NCBI RefSeq assembly: GCF_000760695.4
Contig: NZ_JHEG04000001.1
Coordinates: forward strand, 8,221,123 to 8,285,122
Source: Tolypothrix bouteillei VB521301
GTDB taxonomy: Bacteria; Cyanobacteriota; Cyanobacteriia; Cyanobacteriales; Nostocaceae
DNA: 64,000 nucleotides
Direction: 5' to 3'
Of this stretch, positions 17,851 through 25,369 are shown one piece after another. The number at the start of each line of letters is the position of its first letter. Position 1 is the first letter of the stretch. The position numbers and the translations under genes are program-made. The notes beneath the pieces are model-generated. The model was not told the DNA's origin and ran no database searches. It saw nothing but the letters and a program-made list of their open reading frames with translations.

Positions 17851-19185
17851 TTAATAAGGTAATAAAGCCTTTATACAGCAACCTTCACCCGGTTTGCTAT
17901 CAATATAGAATTGACCTCCTAATGCCAGTGTTCGTTCTCTCATTCCCTGTATGCCAAATCCAGTTGTATTTTGATGTGGGTTAAAGCCTTTACCGTTATC
18001 ATAAATCTCTAAACTGAGTAAAGTCACGGTTACTTGTATATTAATTGTTACATGAGTTGCCCCACTGTGTTTTGCAGTATTTGTCAGGGCTTCTTGAACA
18101 ATACGATAACTTGCCGTACAGACTTCAGCAGGTAAAGATTGATATAAGTTAAAGATACAATTTGGAGTGATCCCAGTTCGACGCTGAAAATCTACTAGTA
18201 AAACTGTTAGTACAGACTCTAAAGATTTTCCATAAAGAGGGTCAGAACGCAATGTGGCGACGGACATCCTAACTTCTTTGAGAGCATTGCTACCCAGTTG
18301 TTTTGCTTCTAATAAAAAAGTTGTGGCTTTGTCAAGATTAGATTGTAGGAAGACTACAGCATTTTCTAATTGGATACTCTGGGCTGTCAGTGAGTGACCG
18401 AGTGAATCATGAATTTCTCGTGCAATGCGGTTGCGCTCCTGTAAAGTTGCCTGATCTTCGATCCGAAGAGCATATTCTCGGAGTTTTTGGTGGGCTTTAG
18501 CTAACTTTTCCCGGCTTTGTCGTTCTGCAAGCAAAGCATTAACCAAAAGTAACACAAAGACTAGCACCAACCCAAACATTAACCCTGAATTTAATGCCAA
18601 ATGCCAAACCAATGTTCTAAAATCTCCATCTGGCATTGGTTTTGGCATCAAAGCTGCCATAGGCGGCGGCGGTACTTTGGGGAGGGGTACTCGGGGGAGG
18701 GGTGCTTGTAGGGGTGCTCGTAAAAAAGACACATTTTGTAGCGGTAGCAACCAAGTGAAAACAAAAGATAGAAAAGCTAAACCTGCTACGAGCAAACGTC
18801 CGCTCAATTGAAAAAGCAAGCAGCTTCTAACGACAAGAATCAACAAAAGTGCAGGTGAAAGACCTACGACTCGACGACTCATGACAATTGCTAAAAAAAC
18901 GAGTCCAAACTCAAATCCCGTGTAAAGTATTTTTACAATTAAGGATCTAGCAGTTGGTAACCACAAACCTGCTATTCCAAAGCTAGCAATGCATAAAGAT
19001 AATGGCAGAGGATCTTGGGAGGAAGAGGGAGGCGGTAGAAATGTTGGATGTGGAACTTCGACTAAGGGGAACTCAACCAGAAGCGCAATACCTAAAAGTA
19101 TCCACTCAAGATAGAGTAGTAAGCGAAAGGGATGAGGCTTGGGCTGAATGAGGTGTTGTATGGTGGCAATTCTAGTTTTTTTCAC
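17851..19185 (-). CDS. Membrane sensor histidine kinase, HisKA_3 (NarX/DegS) type
   Basis: A protein of about 444 residues. It probably starts at the GTG at 19185; a TTG four codons earlier is also in frame, and no ATG is near. Five or six transmembrane segments occupy about 22-150 and 195-220. Between the last two lies a Pro-rich stretch (PLPRVPLPKVPPPP, about 163-176). The phospho-acceptor His259 is in REIHDSLGHSL, followed by a HATPase_c domain (AKHSGATHV, DNGKGFN, FGIQGMRER). It pairs with the NarL-type regulator immediately downstream. The signal is unknown; a membrane-property or small-molecule sensor is plausible. Confidence 0.9.
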   Translation of the reverse strand: MKKTRIATIQHLIQPKPHPFRLLLYLEWILLGIALLVEFPLVEVPHPTFLPPPSSSQDPLPLSLCIASFGIAGLWLPTARSLIVKILYTGFEFGLVFLAIVMSRRVVGLSPALLLILVVRSCLLFQLSGRLLVAGLAFLSFVFTWLLPLQNVSFLRAPLQAPLPRVPLPKVPPPPMAALMPKPMPDGDFRTLVWHLALNSGLMFGLVLVFVLLLVNALLAERQSREKLAKAHQKLREYALRIEDQATLQERNRIAREIHDSLGHSLTAQSIQLENAVVFLQSNLDKATTFLLEAKQLGSNALKEVRMSVATLRSDPLYGKSLESVLTVLLVDFQRRTGITPNCIFNLYQSLPAEVCTASYRIVQEALTNTAKHSGATHVTINIQVTVTLLSLEIYDNGKGFNPHQNTTGFGIQGMRERTLALGGQFYIDSKPGEGCCIKALLPY

Positions 19186-19197
19186 TCTATGAAACAA

Positions 19198-19514
19198 GAT
19201 TTTGTAGGGAGTATATAAATTTTATTTGATTTTTTAAACAAATGTGTGGTAGTTATGCACACCATAGATAAGATTTTTTATAATTTCCTTAAAATTTTCA
19301 AAGAGACATTAGTCCTATTTTAACTATAGTTAAAATAGGACTTAAGTACCGATCGAAGTTAGTACTTTAGGCTTATCCTTTTCTAGGAATTTTGTTCCAT
19401 GTATAAAGCGATCGCAAATGTATAAAGTTAGTGAGTGTTTGATGGTTAGTAGTTTGTGGTTATCGGTTATCCACTCACTACAATCACCCACAATAACTAA
19501 CAATACTCAAACTT
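19198..19514. other. Gene-free stretch between divergent genes
   Basis: An A+T-rich divergent spacer between the kinase and the LTxxQ protein gene. It contains the direct-plus-inverted string TTTTAACTATAGTTAAAATAG (19318-19338), a perfect inverted repeat TTTTAACTATAGTTAAAA, which could be an operator or terminator. Further right is TAGTTTGTGGTTATCGG-type low-complexity DNA. Confidence 0.45.
19318..19335. promoter_or_regulatory. 18-bp perfect palindrome in a divergent promoter region
   Basis: TTTTAACTATAGTTAAAA is fully self-complementary with no loop. It lies about 130 bp upstream of the sensor kinase start and 180 bp upstream of the exported LTxxQ protein. Such a loop-free A+T palindrome is more like a protein-binding site than an RNA hairpin, but no known regulator consensus is matched. 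Confidence 0.35.
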
Positions 19515-19979
19515 ATGCAACCTCACCTTATATCCATACTAATTGTCACAATCAGTTTTGCGATCGCATTTGGGGAAGCAAAAACTTTTGCTCAACCTTC
19601 TACCGAACTCGGAACACTAAAAGTTAAACCTCATGATGGAGCTATTTCACAAAAAGATTCGCTTTCTGAAGTCCAAGATATTAATTTAACTGATAAACAA
19701 AAAAAGCAAATTTGGCAAATTAGACAAGAAATATTACCCCAGATATCAGAACTGATTCCTCAGCCACAATTAACAGAAGAACAACAGAATCAACTTCAAT
19801 CCGGTCATACCGTACAAATTACTTTGCAAGGACCAACATCAGAACAAAAAGCTAAATTGCAAGAACTCATGCAGTTATATGTGCAAAAAATAGAAGCCAT
19901 TCTCACTCCCGAACAAAGGCAAAAGCTTCGCAATAATGAGAAAGATTTAGTTTTTTTTGAACAGCGTGTTAATTGGTAA
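19515..19979 (+). CDS. Exported LTxxQ-motif (Spy/CpxP-like) protein
   Basis: A 154-residue protein with a signal peptide (residues 4-27, ending TFAQPS). Two LTxxQ-type motifs are visible, LTDKQKKQIWQI (around 60) and LTPEQRQKL (around 134), separated by a helical Gln-rich region. This is the pattern of periplasmic Spy/CpxP-like proteins, which act as chaperones or stress sensors and bind metals in some bacteria. It precedes the SLH protein gene on the same strand by 88 bp, so both could be cell-envelope proteins in one transcript. The assignment is from motif only. Confidence 0.65.
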   Translation: MQPHLISILIVTISFAIAFGEAKTFAQPSTELGTLKVKPHDGAISQKDSLSEVQDINLTDKQKKQIWQIRQEILPQISELIPQPQLTEEQQNQLQSGHTVQITLQGPTSEQKAKLQELMQLYVQKIEAILTPEQRQKLRNNEKDLVFFEQRVNW

Positions 19980-20067
19980 AAATCCTCTATATCGCTAGAG
20001 GGATAAACGAATAAAGTAATTTCTTTAAAATTACCAGTAAAGAGAGATGTATTCGGGGGCATAAATA

Positions 20068-21012
20068 ATGAACGGGTTACTGCGGTTATTTTTACCACTT
20101 ATATCTTTGCCAACTTTATGTTTACTCTTACTGTCAGGTATACCGAAAGAAACTTCCGCTCAAAATACAGCTCAACAAATTTTTCCAGATGTCAAGCCCG
20201 ATCATTGGGCGCAGCCATTTATTCAGGGGCTAGCAGAGAAAAATATTGTAGCTGGGTATCCAGATGGTACGTTTCGACCCGAACAATCAGTCAATCGTGA
20301 TGAGTTTGCTGCCATGATTGACAAGGCGTTCAATCAACCACCAGTCCGGCAAATATCTAGCGGCAGCGCTTATAAAGATGTCCCGGAAGGTTATTGGGCA
20401 GCTCCTGCTATAGAAGACGCTTACGAACAAGGATTGATGACGGGTTATCCTAATGGTGTCTTTCGTCCCAATCAAAATGTTTCAAAGGTTGATGCAATAG
20501 CTGCTTTATCAAAAGTGGTAAATTCAACTTCCACAAAGGCACAAACAGCGACACAAGTTACTACCGTACCTGTAGCGACTCAACAAGCAAGAAAACCAAC
20601 AAGAAAGTTTGCACTGTTGCCGTTGGCAATGACTTCTCTCATGCAGCCATTATTACTAGCAAAAGCCAATGCAGCTAGTGTTCCTCCAGTACAACAAATG
20701 GGTAAGGGTGAAGAGGCAAAAACAAGCGCTCGCTCGGCCAATTCTAACCGCCCTAGCTCGTATGCGGTCACGAGTTTGTACGCGGATGCTGAAGAAATTC
20801 CTCAAGACAAGGTAGATGAAATCGCAAAAGCAACTAGGGCAAATCTTGTAGTGAATTATCCAAAGCGTAACGTTCTTAACCCCAGAAAAACCCTATCTCG
20901 TGGTGAAATGAGTGCTTTAGTTTATCAAACACTGGTAGCTGCCGGAAGGATGGAACCAGTGGCTATTAATACGCCTGCTTATCAGTATATTGTGCGTCCT
21001 GAAAATAGATAA
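20068..21012 (+). CDS. S-layer homology (SLH) domain exported protein
   Basis: A 314-residue protein with a signal peptide (about 1-31). SLH repeats are at about 37-85 (FPDVKPDHWAQPFIQGLAEK, AGYPDGTFRPEQ, REFAAMI-type ending) and 98-150 (YKDVPEGYWAAPAIEDAYEQ, TGYPNGVFRPNQ). A degenerate third repeat lies at about 240-295 (VNYPKRNVLNPRKTLSRGEM). A Thr/Ala-rich linker separates repeats two and three. SLH repeats anchor proteins to peptidoglycan-linked polymer. No enzyme domain is present. It follows the LTxxQ protein gene on the same strand. Confidence 0.88.
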   Translation: MNGLLRLFLPLISLPTLCLLLLSGIPKETSAQNTAQQIFPDVKPDHWAQPFIQGLAEKNIVAGYPDGTFRPEQSVNRDEFAAMIDKAFNQPPVRQISSGSAYKDVPEGYWAAPAIEDAYEQGLMTGYPNGVFRPNQNVSKVDAIAALSKVVNSTSTKAQTATQVTTVPVATQQARKPTRKFALLPLAMTSLMQPLLLAKANAASVPPVQQMGKGEEAKTSARSANSNRPSSYAVTSLYADAEEIPQDKVDEIAKATRANLVVNYPKRNVLNPRKTLSRGEMSALVYQTLVAAGRMEPVAINTPAYQYIVRPENR

Positions 21013-21055
21013 GATATTAACAGTGACCGGTGAATGGTTGCTGCTCTGGATAGAG

Positions 21056-21080
21056 CCCCGACTTCTTGAAGAAGTCGGGG
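21056..21080. terminator. Hairpin after the SLH gene (CCCCGACTTC stem)
   Basis: CCCCGACTTC (21056-21065), loop TTGAA, GAAGTCGGGG (21071-21080) is a perfect 10-bp stem 44 bp after the stop codon. No T-tract follows. A diverged relative, AAGAAGTCGGGGAGC, occurs near 25269-25283. It probably acts as a 3' end or belongs to a dispersed repeat. Confidence 0.5.
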
Positions 21081-21142
21081 AGTTTGCAGTCTCTCACCAC
21101 CTCTGTTTCCTAGCCCGTAATCCCTAGTCCTTATTTTGCCCA

Positions 21143-22468
21143 ATGGCTGAGCAAAGCAACACTGACTTGCCGTCAACTGATTCTCAACCACCGAGTCTGC
21201 CGACTCCAGAAGGAAATCTGAAGTCAGGGGAAACTTCCCTGACAAATTCTGCAGCCGCCATTTGGAATCAAGCAACAGCAAGTTTCCTGAAACTCCTACC
21301 TGTAGACCAGATCGCTCGGATATTGGTTAAATGGTTTAGTGTCAGTGAAAGTCAAGTTGCGGAAATTTTGGAGAGAGTTCGAGCAGAACTACCAACGACT
21401 GAAGCTTTATTGATAGGCAAACCCCAAGCGGGGAAAAGTTCGATTGTGCGGGGCTTGACAGGCGTTTCTGCGGCAATTGTTGGTCAGGGATTTCGCCCTC
21501 ACACGCAACACACCGAACGTTACGCCTATCCTTCTAACGATCTACCGTTGCTCATTTTTACAGATACGGTGGGACTTGGAGATGTGACTCAGGAGACTGA
21601 GGCGATCGTTCAAGAACTGCTAGGGGATTTACAACAGCAAAATCATGGTGCTAGATCCCTGATTTTGACAGTCAAAATTAATGATTTCGCAACGGATACA
21701 CTGCGGGAAATCGCTCGAGAACTGCGTCAAAAGCACCCAGAAATTCCCTGTCTGTTAGCGGTAACCTGCTTGCATGAAGTTTATCCTCCCGGTGTAGAGG
21801 ATCATCCGGCTTATCCACCGGATTACGAGGAGGTTAATAGAGCGTTTACCGCCATGCAAGAAGCTTTTGCAGGATTGTACGATCGCGCCGTCTTGATTGA
21901 CTTTACTTTGGAAGAGGATGGTTACACGCCAGTCTTTTACGGTTTGGAAGCATTCAGAGACACACTTGCAGACTTGCTTCCAGAAGCAGAATCCCGTGCA
22001 ATTCATCAGTTGTTAGATGAGGACACGGGAAAAGAAATTGGTAATCTTTACCGCGATACCGGGCGGCGCTATATTTTAGTGTTTTCTGTCATGACAGCTG
22101 CGATCGCAGTTGTCCCGTTACCATTTGCTACCTTGCCAGTACTTACGGCTTTGCAAGTATCAATGGTAGGTTTGCTAGGGAAATTATACGGACAAACATT
22201 AAGTCCATCCCAAGCTGGGGGAATTGTCAGTACAATTGCGAGTGGTTTCTTAGCACGGGCAATTGGACGTGAGCTAATCAAATTTATCCCAGGTTTTGGC
22301 AGCGTTATAGCTGCTTCTTGGGCAGCCGCATACACCTGGGCTTTAGGTGAAGGAGCTTGTGTTTACTTTGGTGATTTAATGGGAGGCAAAAAACCCGATC
22401 CCCAAAAAATTCAGTCAGTTATGCAACAAGCATTTCAGGAAGCCAAAGACCGTTTTAAGGCAAGGTAG
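21143..22468 (+). CDS. GTPase with C-terminal DUF697 membrane domain
   Basis: A 441-residue protein. The GTPase region has the P loop GKPQAGKSS (92-100) and the G3 motif DTVGLGD (141-147). A G4-type NKxD is not obvious; VTCLHEVY stands at that place. Two or more hydrophobic segments (about 310-350 and 365-400) containing the AGGIVSTIASGFLARAIG and FIPGFGSVIAASWAAAYTWA blocks match DUF697 (YcjF-like) domains. The N-terminal 85 residues are polar. Such proteins are membrane-associated GTPases of unknown cellular role. The next gene is 247 bp away, so it is probably monocistronic. Confidence 0.85.
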   Translation: MAEQSNTDLPSTDSQPPSLPTPEGNLKSGETSLTNSAAAIWNQATASFLKLLPVDQIARILVKWFSVSESQVAEILERVRAELPTTEALLIGKPQAGKSSIVRGLTGVSAAIVGQGFRPHTQHTERYAYPSNDLPLLIFTDTVGLGDVTQETEAIVQELLGDLQQQNHGARSLILTVKINDFATDTLREIARELRQKHPEIPCLLAVTCLHEVYPPGVEDHPAYPPDYEEVNRAFTAMQEAFAGLYDRAVLIDFTLEEDGYTPVFYGLEAFRDTLADLLPEAESRAIHQLLDEDTGKEIGNLYRDTGRRYILVFSVMTAAIAVVPLPFATLPVLTALQVSMVGLLGKLYGQTLSPSQAGGIVSTIASGFLARAIGRELIKFIPGFGSVIAASWAAAYTWALGEGACVYFGDLMGGKKPDPQKIQSVMQQAFQEAKDRFKAR

Positions 22469-22484
22469 AGATCGAGAACTGAAC

Positions 22485-22525
22485 AACCCCACGGGTATTA
22501 AGGGAAAGCGTAGGTAGGTGGGGTT
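22485..22525 (+). terminator. Candidate terminator of the DUF697 GTPase gene
   Basis: AACCCCAC (22485-22492) pairs with GTGGGGTT (22518-22525) across a 25-nt loop, 17 bp after the stop codon. The loop is long and no T-run follows, so it is a weak candidate. Confidence 0.35.
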
Positions 22526-22715
22526 ATGCGGTATAGTTTATCCTATCGTCGCTGAGTAACGTCATAAAAAACGAGGAGTCAAATACCAGGAGCCAACTGT
22601 CTGAGTTTTCACGCATATGATTAACCGCCGTTACACGTTGTTCTAATGCAATAGAGTCTTAACTTTTCTTAAAATAGTTATATGAATCTTATAAAAATAT
22701 TGCTTAGAACCACCT

Positions 22716-23222
22716 ATGCCATCTTTCAAAATTCAGTCCTCCGAATCTCCTGATGTTACTCAAGTCACCTCTTCACCGTCATGGCAAATTAAGCTGTTGT
22801 ACGACGGTGAATGTCCGCTATGTCTGCGAGAGGTCAACTTTTTGAAAAGACGGGATGCAGGTCGAGGTTTGGTAGCGTTTGTGGATATTGCAGATGATAA
22901 CTATACCCCTGAAGCTCATGGTGGTATTGACTTTGAAACTGCGATGGGACGAATCCATGCCGTGCTTTCTGACGGTACAGTTATTAAAAATGTGGAAGTT
23001 TTTCGTCGAGTTTATGAGACTCTAGGAATGGGTTGGGTTTATGCAGCCACCAAATTGCCCGTTATCGGACCGATTGTTGACGCAATTTATGGGGTATGGG
23101 CTAATTTGCGACTTGCTCTTACCGGACGACCAAATATGGCGACGATTGTTGCTGAACGACAAAAGCGTATTGAAGGTAAAAGTCAGGGACGTTGCAGGCT
23201 AAGTTCCAATAGCGAATGTTAA
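22716..23222 (+). CDS. DCC1-like thiol-disulfide oxidoreductase family protein (DUF393)
   Basis: A 168-residue protein. The DUF393 signature DGECPLC (residues 30-36) with Cys33 and Cys36 forms a CxxC. The family pattern continues with FLKRRDAGRGLVAFVDI and MGRIHAVLSDG, then VFRRVYETLGMGWVYA. DUF393 proteins have a thioredoxin-like fold and are thought to handle thiol-disulfide exchange, without a defined substrate. No signal peptide is present. A long hairpin (23273-23307) follows. The start at 22716 is the first ATG; the N-terminal 20 residues are probably disordered. Confidence 0.87.
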   Translation: MPSFKIQSSESPDVTQVTSSPSWQIKLLYDGECPLCLREVNFLKRRDAGRGLVAFVDIADDNYTPEAHGGIDFETAMGRIHAVLSDGTVIKNVEVFRRVYETLGMGWVYAATKLPVIGPIVDAIYGVWANLRLALTGRPNMATIVAERQKRIEGKSQGRCRLSSNSEC

Positions 23223-23272
23223 AGTCTCCTATTACTTTATTAAGTATTTTTACAGTTGAAGAAGAACGGAAG

Positions 23273-23307
23273 GTCAAAAAAGTAGGTGACATCCCCACTT
23301 TTTTGAC
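23273..23307 (+). terminator. Hairpin terminator after the DCC gene
   Basis: GTCAAAAAAGT (23273-23283) and ACTTTTTTGAC (23297-23307) are perfect 11-bp complements around a 13-nt loop, 50 bp after the stop codon. The A and T runs inside the stem make it able to end transcription in both directions. Confidence 0.65.
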
Positions 23308-23435
23308 TATTTTTTATCATGATAATTTTTGCTAAAGCACTTTTCCTACTTTTTGTACTTTTAAATCATTAAAAATATTTTCAAAAAAATTTCTTAATTT
23401 TTATATCAATACGAAAATATCCGGAGGGAAACCCG

Positions 23436-23546
23436 ATGACAGTTGTGAACTCACCGTTTTTCCTCGTGGCACTCTCCGCTTGGAAACACATCTTTTTTTC
23501 TAGTGGGCGCTACTCCCACAATACGCATTTTTATTTCAGAGGGTAG
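23436..23546 (+). CDS. Possible 36-residue peptide with strong ribosome-binding site
   Basis: A short frame starts with ATG at 23436 and ends with TAG at 23544-23546. A GGAGG (23423-23427) stands 8 nt before the ATG, a better Shine-Dalgarno than most genes in this window have. The peptide starts MTVVNSPFFLVALSAWKHIF and has a hydrophobic centre. I recognise no family. It lies in the 400-bp gap before the methyltransferase gene, on the opposite strand. It may be chance. Confidence 0.28.
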   Translation: MTVVNSPFFLVALSAWKHIFFSSGRYSHNTHFYFRG

Positions 23547-23624
23547 GAGGCAGAAAGCATAGCAGCATAGGTGCTTCCAGCAAGGTTGCCTTTCTTTGTA
23601 ATTTTTAGAAGGGAAAGGGAGTAG

Positions 23625-24512
23625 CTAAGATTCGTTGTTCTCAATATCTAAAATTCGCTTTCCGATCCATTCACTAATGCTTGGGACGATGGCGTTACCA
23701 AGGAGTCTCCCTCGACGACCGTCCAACCTGGGGGAAACCCCATAAGCCTCTCCCACTCTGTCCAAGTCAAGTTTCTCGCCACACAGTATTGGTCGATCTG
23801 AATGACCTCCTTGATGTCCTCCAGTTTGGGCACGTAGCGTGGGGCAGATGCTTTGTGCCAAGGTATACCCGAAGCCTCCGCGACGTTGTACCACAAGCGG
23901 AGGGTTTCCGAGAGCGCTTTGACGAAAATTGGATCTAGCTTTCTTCCGGCTCGATTCTCTCGTCGAAGTATCCCAAGACAATTCGCTGCTGTTAGTAAAG
24001 AAGTGATAGGCACGTTCCGATCTAAAACTTGCGATAAAGAATACTCTGTCTCGGTTGTGGGGTAAGCCCGCATGCACAACGTTGCACGATACCCATCCCC
24101 CCAAATACCCATTCTCTTCCAACGTGTTGATAACTGTCTCAAGAGCGTTTCCTTGCTCTGCTGAGAGTAACCCAGGCACATTTTCCATGACCAGCCAAGT
24201 TGGTTGAACTTCTCTAACCAATGCCATAAACGTGAAGAAAAGACCACTTCGCTCGCCTGAGAGCCCTCTTCGGTCTGTGTTGGCAGTGCTGATGTCTTGG
24301 CATGGCCATCCCGCGCACCAAAGTTCAGAGGTAGGGATAGTTGTTGAATTGAGGGTCGTGATGTCGTCATGAAAAGGTACGTGTGGCCAGTGGCGCTTGA
24401 GTATTTGTTGACAGAAAGGATCTATTTCACACTGAAAAACAACACGCATTCCCGCTCTTTCAAATCCGAGATCGAAACCACCAATACCAGCAAAGAACGA
24501 GGAAACACGCAT
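23625..24512 (-). CDS. DNA (cytosine-5-)-methyltransferase
   Basis: From the ATG at 24512 (MRVSSFFAGIGGFDLGF) the protein has 295 residues; an upstream extension is rejected because C5 enzymes begin at motif I. Motifs in order: I FAGIGGFDLGF (7-17), II QCEID (27-31), IV GWPCQDIS with catalytic Cys71, VI MENV (109-112), VIII HNRDRVFFIAS (152-162), and X LLGNAIVPSISEWIG (270-284). The short region between VIII and X (GGFGYTLAQSICPTLRAQTG and following) acts as the target-recognition part. The target sequence is unknown, and no restriction enzyme gene is visible nearby, so it looks solitary. A second reading frame is open through most of the gene. The gene is visibly richer in G+C than its neighbours. 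Confidence 0.9.
   Translation of the reverse strand: MRVSSFFAGIGGFDLGFERAGMRVVFQCEIDPFCQQILKRHWPHVPFHDDITTLNSTTIPTSELWCAGWPCQDISTANTDRRGLSGERSGLFFTFMALVREVQPTWLVMENVPGLLSAEQGNALETVINTLEENGYLGGWVSCNVVHAGLPHNRDRVFFIASFRSERAYHFFTNSSELSWDTSTRESSRKKARSNFRQSALGNPPLVVQRRGGFGYTLAQSICPTLRAQTGGHQGGHSDRPILCGEKLDLDRVGEAYGVSPRLDGRRGRLLGNAIVPSISEWIGKRILDIENNES
23648..24370 (-). CDS. Long open frame embedded (+1) in the methyltransferase gene
   Basis: A 240-codon frame lies on the same strand, shifted by one base, entirely inside the methyltransferase gene. It reads LTWTEWERLMGFPPGW at residues 201-216, a block of the LTxxExxRLxGFPxxW type found in C5 methyltransferases themselves, although here it is out of frame with the main enzyme. 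It also has YSLSQVLDRNVP and CLGILRRENRAGRKLDP, blocks I associate from memory with companion ORFs next to phage and prophage methyltransferases. No Shine-Dalgarno precedes its ATG at 24370. It may be a real overlapping gene, a remnant of a frameshifted ancestor, or a by-product of strong codon constraint. See findings. Confidence 0.45.
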   Translation of the reverse strand: MTTSRPSIQQLSLPLNFGARDGHAKTSALPTQTEEGSQASEVVFSSRLWHWLEKFNQLGWSWKMCLGYSQQSKETLLRQLSTRWKRMGIWGDGYRATLCMRAYPTTETEYSLSQVLDRNVPITSLLTAANCLGILRRENRAGRKLDPIFVKALSETLRLWYNVAEASGIPWHKASAPRYVPKLEDIKEVIQIDQYCVARNLTWTEWERLMGFPPGWTVVEGDSLVTPSSQALVNGSESEF

Positions 24513-24673
24513 AGTTACAATGAATTTAGGCTTAACCGACAAGTATGGGAACCCATACCATCTGGAACCTTTCCAAAAAGCCAGCGAAATCGGCTCCATC
24601 TGAAAATCATCCCATACCACTTACCCCAAAGTACTGAGTGTATAATAGCAAACGAATAATCTCACAGAGCCAA

Positions 24674-25114
24674 ATGAATATAGATTCAGTTACGGGGTAC
24701 CGAGTTGTTCATCATTTAACTGAACATCAGATTTCACAACTGCTGGATTTGTACAAACAAGAATTTTGGAGTCAGAAACGCAAGCGAGATGATGTTGTTA
24801 AAATGCTTGCAGCAACAGATATTGCGATCGCTTTAGTTGATGATAGCGACCAATTAATTGGATTTACACGAGTTTTAACAGACTTCGTATACAGGGCAAC
24901 TATTTATGATGTTATTGTTAAATCCACTCACCGAAATAAGGGGCTTGGTTCTCAATTGCTTGATAGTGTTGTTAACCATCCTAAGTTAGCCTCAGTCGAG
25001 CAAATTGCTCTTTACTGTCTGCCAGAGATGATTCCTTTCTATGAAAAGTGGAACTTTACGGCTAATACAAGTGGTATTCAATTGATGTATCGAGACCACA
25101 AACCGCAAGAGTAA
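24674..25114 (+). CDS. GNAT family N-acetyltransferase
   Basis: From the ATG at 24674 (MNIDSVTGYRVVHHL) the protein has 146 residues. The GNAT acetyl-CoA loop is seen in VIVKSTHRNKGLGSQLLDSV (Q/RxxGxG/A form NKGLGS), preceded by the beta strand LIGFTRVLTDFVYRATIYDV and followed by ALYCLPEMIPFYEKWNF. This is the YjdJ/AANAT-like single-domain layout. The substrate amine is unknown. It is divergent from the methyltransferase gene, with a spacer of about 160 bp. Confidence 0.88.
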   Translation: MNIDSVTGYRVVHHLTEHQISQLLDLYKQEFWSQKRKRDDVVKMLAATDIAIALVDDSDQLIGFTRVLTDFVYRATIYDVIVKSTHRNKGLGSQLLDSVVNHPKLASVEQIALYCLPEMIPFYEKWNFTANTSGIQLMYRDHKPQE

Positions 25115-25327
25115 AGCTTTCATCACTCACTATGTACGCGTGTAGCGAGCGGTATTACCTACCCAAGTCAGTACCAATGACTCACACTGAAACAAACAGA
25201 GTTAGCAGTTATGCTAACCTTAATTAACCTTTATGTTTTATGGACATTCTGCTCTCCGGCATCTCAAAGAAGTCGGGGAGCGATCCGCCCCCACCCTTAA
25301 TGCAACAGACCAGTCAGCACATCACAC

Positions 25328-25347
25328 AACCCCTTTCTTGGGGTTTT
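25328..25347 (+). terminator. Small hairpin upstream of rnhA
   Basis: AACCCC (25328-25333), loop TTTCTT, GGGGTT (25340-25345) followed by TT. It stands 23 bp before the rnhA start and 214 bp after the acetyltransferase stop. It could end the acetyltransferase transcript or attenuate rnhA. Confidence 0.4.
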
Positions 25348-25369
25348 GGCATTTATGTAAATATCACTT

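Larger units (their letters stand above)
23223..23624. other. Gene-poor stretch between DCC gene and methyltransferase
   Basis: It holds the terminator at 23273-23307 and the possible short peptide at 23436-23546. The rest is A+T-rich spacer with poly-T runs. It separates convergent genes. Confidence 0.5.

Noticed and set aside
23625..24512. Restriction-modification system
   Set aside because: Only the methyltransferase is seen; neither neighbour (DCC protein, GNAT) nor the embedded frame shows nuclease motifs.
24513..24620. N-terminal extension of the methyltransferase
   Set aside because: C5 methyltransferases of this size begin a few residues before motif I; the extension has no homology features.
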